From: Coptodactyla brooksi
Lineage: Eukaryota > Arthropoda > Insecta > Coleoptera > Scarabaeidae
Assembly (NCBI GenBank): GCA_033557675.1
Contig: JAWQRM010000171.1
Location: 1 to 27,492, forward strand
Length of the DNA stretch: 27,492 nt
Direction of reading: 5' to 3'
Under the pieces are notes generated by a model that saw only the letters and a list, made by a program, of their open reading frames with translations, did not search any database and was not told the origin of the DNA. Shown here in pieces: positions 9,142 through 18,659 of this stretch (its first letter is position 1; each line of letters starts with the position of its first letter). Both the position numbers and the translations under genes were made by a program.

Positions 9142-10464
9142 CCTAATTGCCAAAATTAAAAGTTAACAAATTAACTATGAAAATACACGAACAGAGTAAT
9201 TATTATATTATGATTATAAGCCTGTAAACCCACTTTCGAAAGGTAAGACCTTTCTCTATAAGAACAGTTCTCGTTATTATAAGAGAATGACTACGTGATG
9301 TGACATCAATCCTCTCTGGACGTTTCGTCGTCGAATTTCCCTTTCGAAGTGAATCGCGTGGGAAATTCGGGAAACTCCATAAGACCGGCCATTAGACGGA
9401 GTTCCATATAATTGCGATTCCTCGAGGAGTCATCGTTCGAAGAGATCTCCTGATCCCGGGACCGGATGTAACGGTTCGCCGAACGACCCATTCTTTTCGA
9501 GAGAGCTCCGCGTCGTCTCCTAGGTCGTTTCCAGAACTTGTAACTCGAGATGTCTACGCTTAATTTTATCGGAATGCAACGACCGGGCGAAAGGAAAACT
9601 TCCCGAACTTAAGCGCCCCGATATCGGAGACGCGGATGATCCCAGATGCCTTTAATGTTTCAATTAAACTTCCCCTCACGTAGAGGTTTTTTGTTTTAAT
9701 TCAATTTATCATAGTTTTAAATCGCAAAGTTGTAATACAACCGCCGCCGCACATAAATAAGCAAATCACACGCTATTGTCAGGCGGATAGCCTAAAATAT
9801 GTGTTTTGTTGAGAGAGTTGGTAACTTTTGTTGTTTCCCGTATTGGAAAATGGGTAAGTCCCAGTCGGCCTTACTCGTTACTGCCCATTGTAAGCGACGG
9901 AAGGGAAACGGGAATGGAATGGACTAACTTTCCCGCTGTCCTATATTTCGCAACTTGACGTTTCGCAGATATTTCACTTCTTCTTTGCGACGACACACTC
10001 GTATTTCACTTGGAAAAGTTTCGCCGCTGACAATCTGCCTCTATTGATTTATTTGATTGAGGAACAACGAGAAGTCGTCAGCTGTTTTGGGACCGGGCTG
10101 CAAACAATTGAAGTACTCTTTCAAGTATTGCAGCTTTCTCTTACCTGCAGGCAACCTGCAGTCTAATTTTATTCATAAAATAATAAAAATGGTCTTCGTC
10201 TCAAACTCGAAGTCTATGAAAGGCATACTAAGTAAATAACAAATGTCATTGGAGAAAAACAACAATGAACCAAAAAACATTAATTTCGACGACTGGGACA
10301 TCATTCAGTATTAGCAAAACATTAATTGCAAACCACCAGATTAACGAGTTTAGATGATTTATTAGAACAACCAAACTAATGTAACATGAACATCAATTTT
10401 AAAAACTTTACATTAAATACATACATTAAATTAAATAAACTTTACATAAAGTAGGTTTTTAAAA
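9142..10464. other. FB1 spacer with GC-rich island C
   Basis: The core 9240-10060 is GC-balanced and single-copy in this window. On minus, 9306-9625 is open and Arg/Ser/Asp-rich, with an ATG at 9491. On plus, a 42-codon frame from ATG 9799 contains a consensus donor ATGG|GTAAGT near 9851. Neither is recognised. 10150-10215 weakly repeats 8935-8970 (GTCTTCRTCTCAAACT). The rest is AT-rich. Could be captured host DNA or a conserved non-coding element. Confidence 0.45.
9306..9625 (-). CDS. Candidate Arg/Ser-rich ORF in island C (weak)
   Basis: The minus frame is open from about 9625 to TGA at 9306-9308. It has an in-frame ATG at 9491 preceded by an Arg cluster (KRPRRRRGALSKRMGRSA). The rest is Ser/Asp/Arg-rich, ending DDETSRED. 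Dibasic sites could suggest a processed precursor, but there is no signal peptide in view and no amidated peptide motif I recognise. No polyadenylation signal AATAAA follows closely. May be a terminal exon or chance. Confidence 0.18.
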
Positions 10465-10605
10465 ACTTACTGTTCGTAGATTTCTATCAACACTGATGGC
10501 TATGAATAATAATATATAAGTGGAATAATAGAGTTAAATATCTAAATAGACAATTTAAACAATTAAAAAGAAAACAGGCCAGATCTAAATCAATTTTTCA
10601 GTAAA
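10465..10605 (+). repeat. Partial extra copy of FB1 outer segment
   Basis: Directly repeats 11518-11645: TTCGTAGATTTCTATCA (TTCTTAGATTTCCATCT), GATGGCTATGAATAATAATA, and CAGGCCAGATCTAAATCAAT. The same segment appears inverted at 8240-8310. So the FB1 family is present three times here, one copy outside the main symmetry. Confidence 0.8.
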
Positions 10606-10640
10606 ATTTTCAGAATAAGTAAATTTTTCAGTAAAATTTA

Positions 10641-10709
10641 TGGCGCCCTTAACTCATTACCCATCAGTTAATTGAATCCCCCCTTCCCCACTGCAGCGGA
10701 ATAGCCTGC
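10641..10709 (-). repeat. GCTGCAGTGG...GCGCCAC repeat, copy 2 (in FB1 right arm)
   Basis: Plus strand reads TGGCGCCCTTAACTCATTAC and then CCCCTTCCCCACTGCAGCGG, the reverse complement of the copy at 9051-9112 and the same family as 24085 and 25500. Confidence 0.75.
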
Positions 10710-11293
10710 AAGATTCTACTAACGTTCACATTTGGAAGATTAGATTAAGAAGGTAAGATTTTTGTTATTGTTATAGATTAGCAAGTTTGAGACGAAGACT
10801 ATTTTATTATGTTATGATTGAAATGTGTAGTAAATATTTTTCTAGAGGGATTCCAGAAATTATACTGTTAATATCACATGTATTTAAAGTCAGTATATTG
10901 TAATATGTTTAAATTTTCAGGAACCTTGATACCTATGAACGATAATATTACATATACACTTGCCATACAATACATAATAAACAGATGCAGAGCTGTAAAT
11001 CATGAAAACTTTATTATTCAAATGTGCGACCGAATAAATATTGAAGACTAGTTATAATATGATTTAATTATATTAAATATTAAAAATCTAGAATATTGTT
11101 TCACGAACAATGACTTGCATACATAGGAATCTCAAAGTTTATCTTTACAGTTTTTAGTATGAAATATTAAAAACTTAGAATATTGTTTCATGAACAGTTA
11201 CTAACATACATTGAAATCTTAAAGTTTATCTTTACCATCATGTTTAAATATTATATTTCGTGTATTGTATTTCTTGAGATACTTTAGAGTTAC

Positions 11294-11335
11294 TTTTGAG
11301 AGCCATCTCTCTTTCTTGAAAGATGGCTCTCAAAA
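11294..11335. repeat. Perfect 15-bp hairpin in FB1 right arm
   Basis: TTTTGAGAGCCATCT (11294-11308) and AGATGGCTCTCAAAA (11321-11335) are perfect complements around a 12-nt pyrimidine-rich loop. The mirrored hairpin in the left arm has two changes in one strand. Confidence 0.9.
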
Positions 11336-11912
11336 TTTCAATATCGATATTTTTCCTGACATACGTTACTTCCTCCATATCTCAGTAAAAAGTAAAACAG
11401 GAATTCATAATAATCATTTTTATTTTAATTAACATAGTACAAAATATAACAGTAATGAGATTGAAGTGATCTTAAATGCACCATTTAATATTCTCCACCA
11501 AGTACACCTAAAATATATTGTTCTTAGATTTCCATCTATACTGATAGCTATGAATAATAATATATATGTGGAAATAATATAATTATTATTTACACATAAG
11601 ACGTAAATAATTAAAAAGAAATCAGGCCAGATCTAAATCAATTTTCCGTGGAACACACATAAAACAGATGCAGGGAAAAAGTTTGTAAACCAGTAAATGA
11701 TACACATCTACTCTATAAGTTATAGATAGAGAGCAGTTTTGGAATATGTTTTTGCAAAATGTCTGATGTAATTAATGAATAACTGATTGTACCTTTGTTT
11801 GACGTCTTGATTCTATAATGATTATTTAATACAAACATTTCAATCGCAATGCTTGTCCTTAGCACCCAGTATTGATATTATATTGCGTACATTTGATTAT
11901 AATCATGCATTA

Positions 11913-11950
<38 letters not shown>

Positions 11951-11957
11951 TATAAAA
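11913..11957. repeat. (TA)n microsatellite
   Basis: About 40 bp of nearly uninterrupted TA dinucleotides, abutting the outer end of the FB1 right arm. Confidence 0.95.
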
Positions 11958-13035
11958 TTTTAGTATATACTTAACGTAAATTATTTCTTTAAGAAACTGC
12001 CAGAAACACATATACCACAATCTTGAAGTCCTTATTGTGATCAATTTATTATATATTTATTACATTATCTTGTATATTCAAAATCTGAAAATCGATTTTT
12101 TTATTGCATAACTTTCTCTACGCCTTCTCGATAGGAGAATGTTAAATACACATTGATACTTTAGATATACTTTAGATACTTTAGCACAAAAAGATAGAAA
12201 TTAAATATTCCTAAAGCAATAAGTAAATGCATTATAAATGAAATTATAAACTGAAGTAAATGCACTTGATTTGAACAACCAGCAATTAAATCTACAAAAG
12301 CAAACACAGTAACATAAAAACAAAGTCTCTCAGTAGACAAATCAGAAGATAACACTGTCAGTTAATATCAAATTCGGCAACTATATTATAATAACAATAG
12401 TTCAATTTTAATAGTAAATTCCCTTTAGATAAGTAATTATAATACAGTTAATTAATAGGAATATGACAATATTTTAGAATGAACAAGCAGAGGCAAATTA
12501 TAGTTTTAATAATTATGTTTCTTTACTTTCTTCTTGACCTTACCTCTAACATGTGATTTTCACTATTTTTTCAATAATTTAAACTTCTTTTTCAATACTA
12601 TACTATAATTTCAATACTTATGTTCTTTTACTTAAAATATTAAAACAATAAAAAAGTTTGTTAATTTATCAAACGGCTCCCTAGCAATAAAAATAAAATC
12701 TAAAATAACACACTTTAATAAGTGCCTAATTAAACAAAAAAGAATACTATTTAATTGCACCAATTTATAAACATTTCTTCAAAGAGATTATCATCTCCTC
12801 TGTATGTCATTTTCGCAATACAGTTTTCCCCAAAGCTCTTTTATTCTCCAACCGTACAATTGCAAGTATACACTGTATGAAGTTAGTCTCACCACTTGTT
12901 ACCTTAATATTCAGAGCAGAGCTGCGTTTAATTCAATTACAAACGGCGTACGTTCGGGTGAATATCGTAAAATTAAGTTTTACACGAATTTTTCGTTTTG
13001 CATTGCACATTTCGCACATATACAAGAAAACTAGT
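11958..13035. other. AT-rich stretch, no gene recognised
   Basis: Only simple features: a near-tandem ATACTTTAGAT triplication at 12155-12184 and A/T runs. Short frames at 12161-12355 and 12804-13034 look like chance. Confidence 0.5.
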
Positions 13036-13111
13036 TGACCCACGAGCACGGTTCGAACCTGACACCTTTTGTTTTCGCGGCAGCTACTCTAATTTTGAAC
13101 TATGCAGGGTC
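13036..13111 (-). repeat. tRNA-derived SINE head or tRNA pseudogene
   Basis: On minus, 76 nt of tRNA length. GACCC at the 5' end pairs with GGGTC at the 3' end. A box-A-like ATAGTTCAAAATTAGAGTAG is followed by box B GGTTCGAACC (13059-13050). The D arm pairs only with wobbles, and the anticodon and T stems are damaged, so no isotype can be called and it is unlikely to work as a tRNA. The spacing fits a SINE promoter. Confidence 0.55.
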
Positions 13112-13436
13112 TTTCGATGGCTCAGGAGGCGATTGATTGCCTGATTATTTTGTTGATTATTTGTAAGGATTTCTTATCCTGTTTGACAAACCTAATAGAA
13201 ATTCAAATTAATCAATTAATTATGTAATTAAAGTTTCATAAATGGAAGAGAAGCGATGGATTCAAAGTTTTATTCTGCTTAAAAGTATTATTAAAAAGCA
13301 TTTTGTCCTTTTTTGCTTATTCAACTGAAGAACACAATATTAATTGAAAATAACTACTAATACTAAGCTTTAATTTATTCAAGGAAGAAACACAAGTTTT
13401 GTTGACTCGTTATTAGTACATCTTTTAGGCAACTAA
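13112..13436. other. AT-rich, nothing recognised
   Basis: No coding frame, repeat or RNA seen. TTAATCAATTAATTATG at 13207-13223 is a dense homeodomain-type AT motif. Confidence 0.4.
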
Positions 13437-13437
13437 A

Positions 13438-13620
13438 CATACACGTACGGTGGGCGTGGCGTACAGAGGTCCAACCCGTCGGTAGATGTCATACTGCCAA
13501 TCCGATCACGGGGGGCATGGCCATTCAAGCTGTTCGAACTGTTCGAACACTGCAACAGCCTGTCGAACAGCACAAATGGCCACGCCCCCTGCCATTGGAT
13601 TGGTTGCATGTCCACCTATC
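13438..13620. promoter_or_regulatory. GC-rich foldback with CCAAT and KLF/Sp-type boxes
   Basis: Two 29-bp arms, 13497-13525 and 13575-13603, are imperfect reverse complements. Inside them CTGTTCGA (13530-13537) and TCGAACAG (13563-13570) are perfect. The arms carry CCAAT boxes (13497-13501; ATTGG at 13594-13598 and 13599-13603) and a GGGGGCGTGGCC box on minus (13589-13578), with a related GGTGGGCGTGGC at 13449-13460. CCAAT (NF-Y) plus GGGCGTGG (KLF/Sp) is promoter-like. No gene start is identified nearby. Overlapping short frames are not convincing. Confidence 0.4.
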
Positions 13621-13858
13621 CTCGGGTTGGATTATTATCACATATCAGATTTTGAATTTACAGAGGGAAATAAATTTATATTTATTTATAAAATCCAATT
13701 ATTCTCTTCCTCTATAATCCGCGAGATAATTTTATTATTTATTAGGGATAGACGTTGGTTTGTATATAACTTTATTAAGTTCAGGATAAAACAATTGAAC
13801 CCCTTCGAATTATATCGATTATTTCTAATTACAAGCACTTAATTTCTCGTGCAAATAC
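13621..13858. other. AT-rich, nothing recognised
   Basis: Connects the foldback and island D. No RNA or repeat seen. The upstream part of the long open frame of island D begins within it. Confidence 0.4.
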
Positions 13859-14249
13859 AACCCTTGGAAAGTGTCTGCTGATTTCCCTCTGTCGTCCGAC
13901 ATTATTGGAAAATCCTTTTTGGGCGGTTATTGTATTCAGTTCCCGTCCTAACGAGGTATTTGTTCCCGTCATATCGACCGAATCCCATCTAGTTTATCGA
14001 CTGCGACTCGGTTCTTACTCCGTACTTGTCGCACAGCCGTTGAATTCGAATAGTTGGGACGCAGTCAATGCGGATTTAAGCGATAATGGTACGAGAACGC
14101 GACCAATTAACTCACCATCCGACATCGATGAACCGAACGCCATATCGGATTTTTCTCCCAAACAAATAACGAGCGAATCTGGGGCCATTAATATGCCGGA
14201 CAGTCGAGAATCGAACGAGCGAGCCCGGGGGCAATTCCTCTTCCCGTGA
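13783..14249 (+). CDS. Candidate exon in island D ending at a GTGAGT donor (weak)
   Basis: About 155 codons are open from a TAA just upstream of 13783 to a TGA that lies inside a splice-donor match, CCC|GTGAGT (14245-14252). The carboxyl part is Ser/Asp/Asn/Pro-rich and probably disordered (INSPSDIDEPNAISDF). No domain is recognised. The frame crosses from AT-rich into GC-rich DNA. A 163-codon minus frame (14506-14015) overlaps it and neither has clear priority. Chance cannot be excluded. Confidence 0.2.
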
Positions 14250-14560
14250 GTGAATTTCCGGTCAGTATCAATTCTCACGTAATCGAAAGTGCCGTCCGAC
14301 GACCCGAAAACTTGCTTAGACCGGCAAAAAGCGAAGGGGACTCCCCCGCGGGGCGAACAAATTGAAATCCCGGGTAATTTGGAACTTTCACGGCGGCGCC
14401 GGCAGCACGTCAAGTTCCGCAAGAAATATGGACTCGTGTTGCCCGAAACTTTGATTGCGTTCGACGTTTTATGACGCCCAAATTGAAAGCCCAGGATCGA
14501 TGCCACATATGCCTTGTATGCACAGTCTTTATGACACTGTAATTCTGTATGTTACAATGA
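13860..14560. other. GC-rich island D
   Basis: Single-copy-looking, CpG-containing block with overlapping open frames on both strands (plus to 14249, plus 14289-14474, minus 14506-14015). None has a recognised domain. Short homeodomain-type cores (CCAATTAAC, CCATTAATATG) occur in it. Not flanked by a visible inverted repeat pair. Confidence 0.45.
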
Positions 14561-14713
14561 TATCGGTAAAAATTAATTGAAGGGAGTTGGCTTGGATGTA
14601 AATTTAGTTGTTGTCACTTTATTTTCTAGCCTAACCTTGCAACGTTTCGGTTTCTCCTTCGTTTAAGTGTTGTAGGTATCACAGCTTCCTTCTATATCCC
14701 GTTTCCGATTGTG

Positions 14714-14784
14714 GCCCACAGAGGGCATTGTTTTGTAACGGCTCATTTCTCAGTTTTGTTCCGCTAGTAGTCAACAGAGGGCGG
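14714..14784 (+). promoter_or_regulatory. Two CTCF-like core motifs in direct orientation
   Basis: CAGAGGGCA (14719-14727, in a CCCACAGAGGGCAT context) and CAGAGGGCGG (14775-14784) both fit the CTCF core YAGRKGGCR. They are 56 bp apart and on the same strand. CTCF is present in insects. Binding is inferred from the motif only. Confidence 0.35.
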
Positions 14785-14789
14785 TATCT

Positions 14790-15358
14790 GTAAGACTGCA
14801 GTTGATTGCTTCAAAATTAGTCAGTGTAATTCATTTTTTATCTGTTGTTTCATTCTCTTTTCTTGACGTATTATTTAATAGAGATTAGACGTTTCGTGAA
14901 TTACAATTCACATCATTACAATTTAAAAAGCAAATAGATTCAACACCGAAAAAACAGTAATAAAGTAACATAAATAACTTATTAATAATGTGTATATTTT
15001 CGTATTTTTGGATTCTACTTGATCATCTGATTTCAACAACCTACAACGCTTAGGGTTTAAGTGATAAAGGTAATGGTTTCAAAGAGATTTAATGAAAACA
15101 CAAAAGTGTAGGGAAAGTGAGCAGTTTTGAAACAAAAAATATTTTTCTACAGTGCTACTCAATTACAGCACTACAATTTTTCAAAATGTTCTCCATTGGC
15201 TTCTTGACAAAAACCTAAAATGTTCATCACATTCGGTTTTCTACAGTATTTTTTTTGCAATTAAACAAAAACATCACACATAACCGAAGTAGTAAATAGA
15301 CGTGAGTCAGTAAGTATGTGACAATGTTGGCAGTCTATATCGTATGTTGAACACACAC
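14790..15358. other. AT-rich, no gene recognised
   Basis: A/T-rich sequence without coding frames, clear repeats or RNA genes. Confidence 0.4.
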
Positions 15359-15681
15359 TTTTGAATAAGAATATTATTTTATCAAACATGATAGCAGTTT
15401 CAGTGCGAAGTGTCTCTTCGAATATCCGTTTCGAAATGGCGTGAAAAGTTGAGGAAAACTGGCAGAGAGTGGAATAAAGATTGTTTCTTTTCCATCATAA
15501 ATTCTCTCTTATTAAATTAGCGGTTAATCTTTTAGGACTACAATAATTCTCTCTTTTGAGAATTAGTATTTAATAAAGAAATTCTTAAATTCTATGTATT
15601 ATTCTAATAAAATCTTGATATTTTATTTCCCAAAATGTCAACCTTGAAAAAAATCAAATTAAATTATTAAGATTGCATAAA
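15359..15681 (-). mobile_element. PLE 3'-end repeat P3, copy 1
   Basis: Homologous to 19811-20180 (inverted), 22570-22953 and, over its first half, 23043-23200. On the minus strand it has the frame SKRIFEETL, but a 20-odd-bp deletion removes the following SPAL segment and a TGA interrupts upstream. In the copy at 23043-23200 this block joins a GIY-YIG domain, so it is attributed to the PLE tail. It ends at ATTAAGATTGCATAAAA. Confidence 0.65.
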
Positions 15682-16400
15682 AACTAATGCATTGTGTGCA
15701 AATGAAAAATTTGCTCTGAATATAATTTAACAAGGGTTTAAAAACTTCAATACAAACTTGATATCAAAAACTTTTTGTTTTTGAGAGAAAAAACTACAAG
15801 TTGCAAAAAATAGTTAAAGATTAAATATTCTTTAGGCACAATAGGTTGATCTTGTGATTAAAAGAGATTAATATTGATTACATTTAATAGAAGATTAAAG
15901 CTTAATACAGATTAAGGTACAAATTTAACTAGAACGCAAAAGTTTAATTTAAGATGAACACATTACCAACACATTAGAAGAGAAAAACAATGATTACATT
16001 AAAAGTGTATAAAGAAAACATTAATTACACATACTAGCGTTGCACCAAAGTTATATTGTCTTATAAAGTTATTCGTGAAGAGGATTTGCCACTTATGTCA
16101 ATAGTTTTTTCTAACTAATCAATTTGGAACATTTGGGCCTTAAACATAAGTGTCATCAGATGTGATGCTAGATTGATCAGTCTATCATCACTCCTGATGA
16201 TGGTTACTTTGTTAGCGAAACGTGCATCGAATAGGTGATTTTGTCAAGGCACTAAAAAAATTACAGTATAAGACAAGTATTATTCAGAAAACAATCAAAA
16301 TTCCTTGTTTTAATGTACATAATTAGACAGCACTCGTGACATAATTAGATATGCAAAGCTAGCATATTTAGTTATTACAGAACACAATGTTCTATAATAA
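15682..16400. other. AT-rich spacer, with conserved block
   Basis: No gene. It holds the CTCCTGATGA...TTAGCGAAAC block at 16191-16223, the second copy of 4188-4219. Just before it GTGATG (16162-16167) and CATCAC (16186-16191) form a 6-bp perfect stem. Confidence 0.5.
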
Positions 16401-16404
16401 CTAA

Positions 16405-17288
16405 CTGTCAGCTTTGAATGATTTAAAACTCTTAAACAGTTCAAACCCTGTTCTACAGTTTTCCAAAGTATCACAACAATTATAATAAATATCTTAAATA
16501 AAGGTACAACATAAATATTTTGACACTTTTGATTCATAGATGGCTTTCATTACTGAACTATCATTTTTGACAAATAATAGAAAGCTATTAGGAACTGAAA
16601 GCTATCGTTAATTACTTTTAATGACATTTCAATTCACAATCGTTTAAAGCGCTTAAACAATTCAAATTATGCTCTGTAACTTTTCAGAGTACCGTAATAA
16701 TTATGACAAGTATTTTAGATTAAGGTACAACATAGATATTTTGAGAAAGGTGCTGTAACTGTCTTATCAGTTGTCAATTGATAACTTGACAATTGATAAA
16801 GTTGACATGATATTGACATGGCACTTTTGATTCATAGACGGCTCTGGTTACGGAACTATGAGTTTTGACAGATAAAAGGTTATTATGGATGATTTAGCAA
16901 CTTATGGGATGATTAAAAAATCTTAAATGATTCAAATTCTGTTGTACAGTTTTCCAAAGTATCAACATAGATATTTTGAGAAATGTGCTGTAAGTGTCAG
17001 GTTTCACAGTTGATAAAGTTGGTATGACACTGACATTACGCTTATGTACGCGAGCATAGATGGCTCTGATTACTGAACCAACTAAAGCTATTATGAATGG
17101 AAAACTATTGGTGATTACTTTTAATGACATTTCAGTTCACAATCGTTTAAGACGTTTAAACAATTCAAATTATACTCTACAACTTTTTAGAATACCGCAG
17201 TAATCATAATAAATATTTTAAATTAAGGTACAACGTAGATATTTTGAGAAATGTGGTATAACTGTTAGTTTTGACAGTTGATAAAGTT
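16405..17288 (-). repeat. Satellite-like array S, minus-oriented units
   Basis: About three and a half units. The marker TATTTTGAGAAATGTGCTGT recurs at about 16738, 16972 and 17239 (spacing about 235-265 bp). Other unit landmarks are TGATTCATAGATGGCTCT, AATGACATTTCAATTCACAA and AAGGTACAACATAGATATTT. Units contain the palindrome CTGTCAAAACTGACAG. Not coding. Confidence 0.85.
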
Positions 17289-17560
17289 GACATGACTGTC
17301 AAAACTGACAATTACAGCACATTTCTCAAAATATCTATGTTGTGCCTTAATCTAAAATATATATTATAATTACTGCGGTATTCCAAAAAGGTATAGAGCA
17401 TAATTTGAAACGATTAAGCGTTTTAAACGATTGTGAACTGAAATGTCATTAAAAGTAATTACCAATAGTTTTCCATTCATAATAGCTTTCGATTAACTGT
17501 CAAAACTGACAGCTCATAAATGAGAGCCATCCATGAACGTGATACTCGATATTCAGCTGA
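17289..17560 (+). repeat. Satellite-like array S, first plus-oriented unit
   Basis: Mirror image of the unit ending at 17288: CTGTCAAAACTGACAATTAC, then CACATTTCTCAAAATATC. This creates a head-to-head junction near 17288. CTGTCAAAACTGACAG is perfect at 17497-17512. Confidence 0.85.
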
Positions 17561-17639
17561 CTCACTTTAAAATTTATGAATTTTTATTGATCAAAATAAT
17601 AAATGTTTAATACGGGAGCGTATAACTTGTTCTAAAAAT

Positions 17640-18600
17640 GCATTTCAGCTTTGCATATCTACTTTCTTGCGGCTGAAAATTTAAAAAGCTCGATCAATCA
17701 TCCTCCCTCTCGTTCTCCCTTGCCCTACCACATTGTTACGCGACCACATTTTCAATATAAGGTCTTTACCGGGTCTCTATTACCCTATCCAGTTCCTCAT
17801 ACCTCCGCGTTACTTCGCTAATCTGCCAGAGGCAAGAGGGATGGAGCAGTTATTGGTACGCTCACCTAAGGGGGGATACATTACGGTCCACAAATACAGC
17901 GGTGCACGTTCGATCCGCAGTTTCCCGAGTCTCTTAAGCCATCGTCTACCCGTGGGCTGTACGACAAAATCGGGTAAATTTCGAACTATGTGCCGAGCGA
18001 GTGCACCCTCGGCTAAGAAGCTCTCCTGGAACTTGATCAGATCGATTTAATTAGAACTTAATTCGCGTACGCGCCATCAACACGTGCGGAATTTAATTAT
18101 GGGACGCGAACTGACGAAGTTCGGGGCATTACGGAAAGTCGCCCACCCCCCCTCTCGAAAATCTAAATATGATTATGCAACTCAACGGCGTGTAATCTGC
18201 GCCGGTTATCTGCTCAATTTTTGGGCAATTCTGATCTAATCGATTCAATTGATTGCGTAAACACCGCTCTCTACTCCCTAGAAACGATTGCATCGCGTGC
18301 AGATGGCGCTCATGCAACTGCGTCATTACGTCCAATTCCTGCCCCCTTAAGGCTACTAAGTCGTCAAATAATCCAGAGGTCATTTTCGAACGTATCGCGT
18401 GCCATAAATTATACTTCTTCGGGGGCTGCGTTTTACTTTCTCTTACCTTTAAGGTAGGAAAAAGTTGGCTACTATCACACTATCACGGGTTAATCTATAT
18501 CTGCACTGTTATTGCACAGTCTACTTTCAAAAATTCTTTGTTATCCTCTCATGGCCACTTACTTGGTTGAAATTGGAGAATACTTTCTCATTAAAGTCAT
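17640..18600. other. GC-rich island E, inside the S/PLE palindrome
   Basis: Single-copy-looking island between plus-oriented S units. Plus frame 17733-18050 (TTG start, 105 codons) is unrecognised and contains a weak donor (GGTAAAT). Minus frame 18129-18383 is discussed separately. TTTAATTATGGGAC lies at 18092-18105. Could be conserved non-coding or exonic DNA that the repeats have surrounded. Confidence 0.45.
18129..18480 (-). CDS. Candidate helical ORF in island E (weak)
   Basis: The minus frame is open from a TAG near 18480 to TGA/stop at 18129, with ATG at 18383. The first 55 residues after the ATG have Leu/Met/Phe at 3-4-residue spacing (LFDDLVALRGQELDVM, then HERHLHAMQSFL), as in an amphipathic helix or coiled coil. 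The tail is hydrophobic and looks random. A weak acceptor-like pyrimidine tract lies upstream on minus (TTTTTCCTACCTTAAAG). Not recognised; some transposon or Myb/SANT-like proteins have comparable carboxyl helices, but this is only resemblance. Confidence 0.2.
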
Positions 18601-18659
18601 TAAAAGATGAAGTTTTGATTGTTTTTTGAATAATAGTTGTCTTACATTCCGATCTGTTT

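Larger units (their letters stand above)
10610..11905 (-). repeat. Large inverted repeat FB1, right arm
   Basis: Reverse-complement partner of 7948-9141, with the same landmarks in mirrored order. It ends near 11905 at TTGATTATAATCATGC, just before the TA microsatellite. The mirrored outer ends share ATAATCAAATGTRCGCAAT. No coding capacity recognised. Confidence 0.85.

Noticed and set aside
13036..13111. Functional tRNA gene
   Set aside because: Acceptor pairing covers only five bases, and the T and anticodon stems contain mismatches.
14015..14506. 163-codon minus frame in island D
   Set aside because: Starts only at GTG, no recognised domain, overlaps an equally plausible plus frame. Not listed as a gene.
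16191..16223. Hammerhead ribozyme (CTGATGA ... GAAA boxes, as known from PLE terminal repeats)
   Set aside because: Both conserved boxes and a possible stem I (GTGATG/CATCAC) are present, but the 16 nt between the boxes cannot form stem II, either here or in the copy at 4188-4219, and no stem III is convincing.
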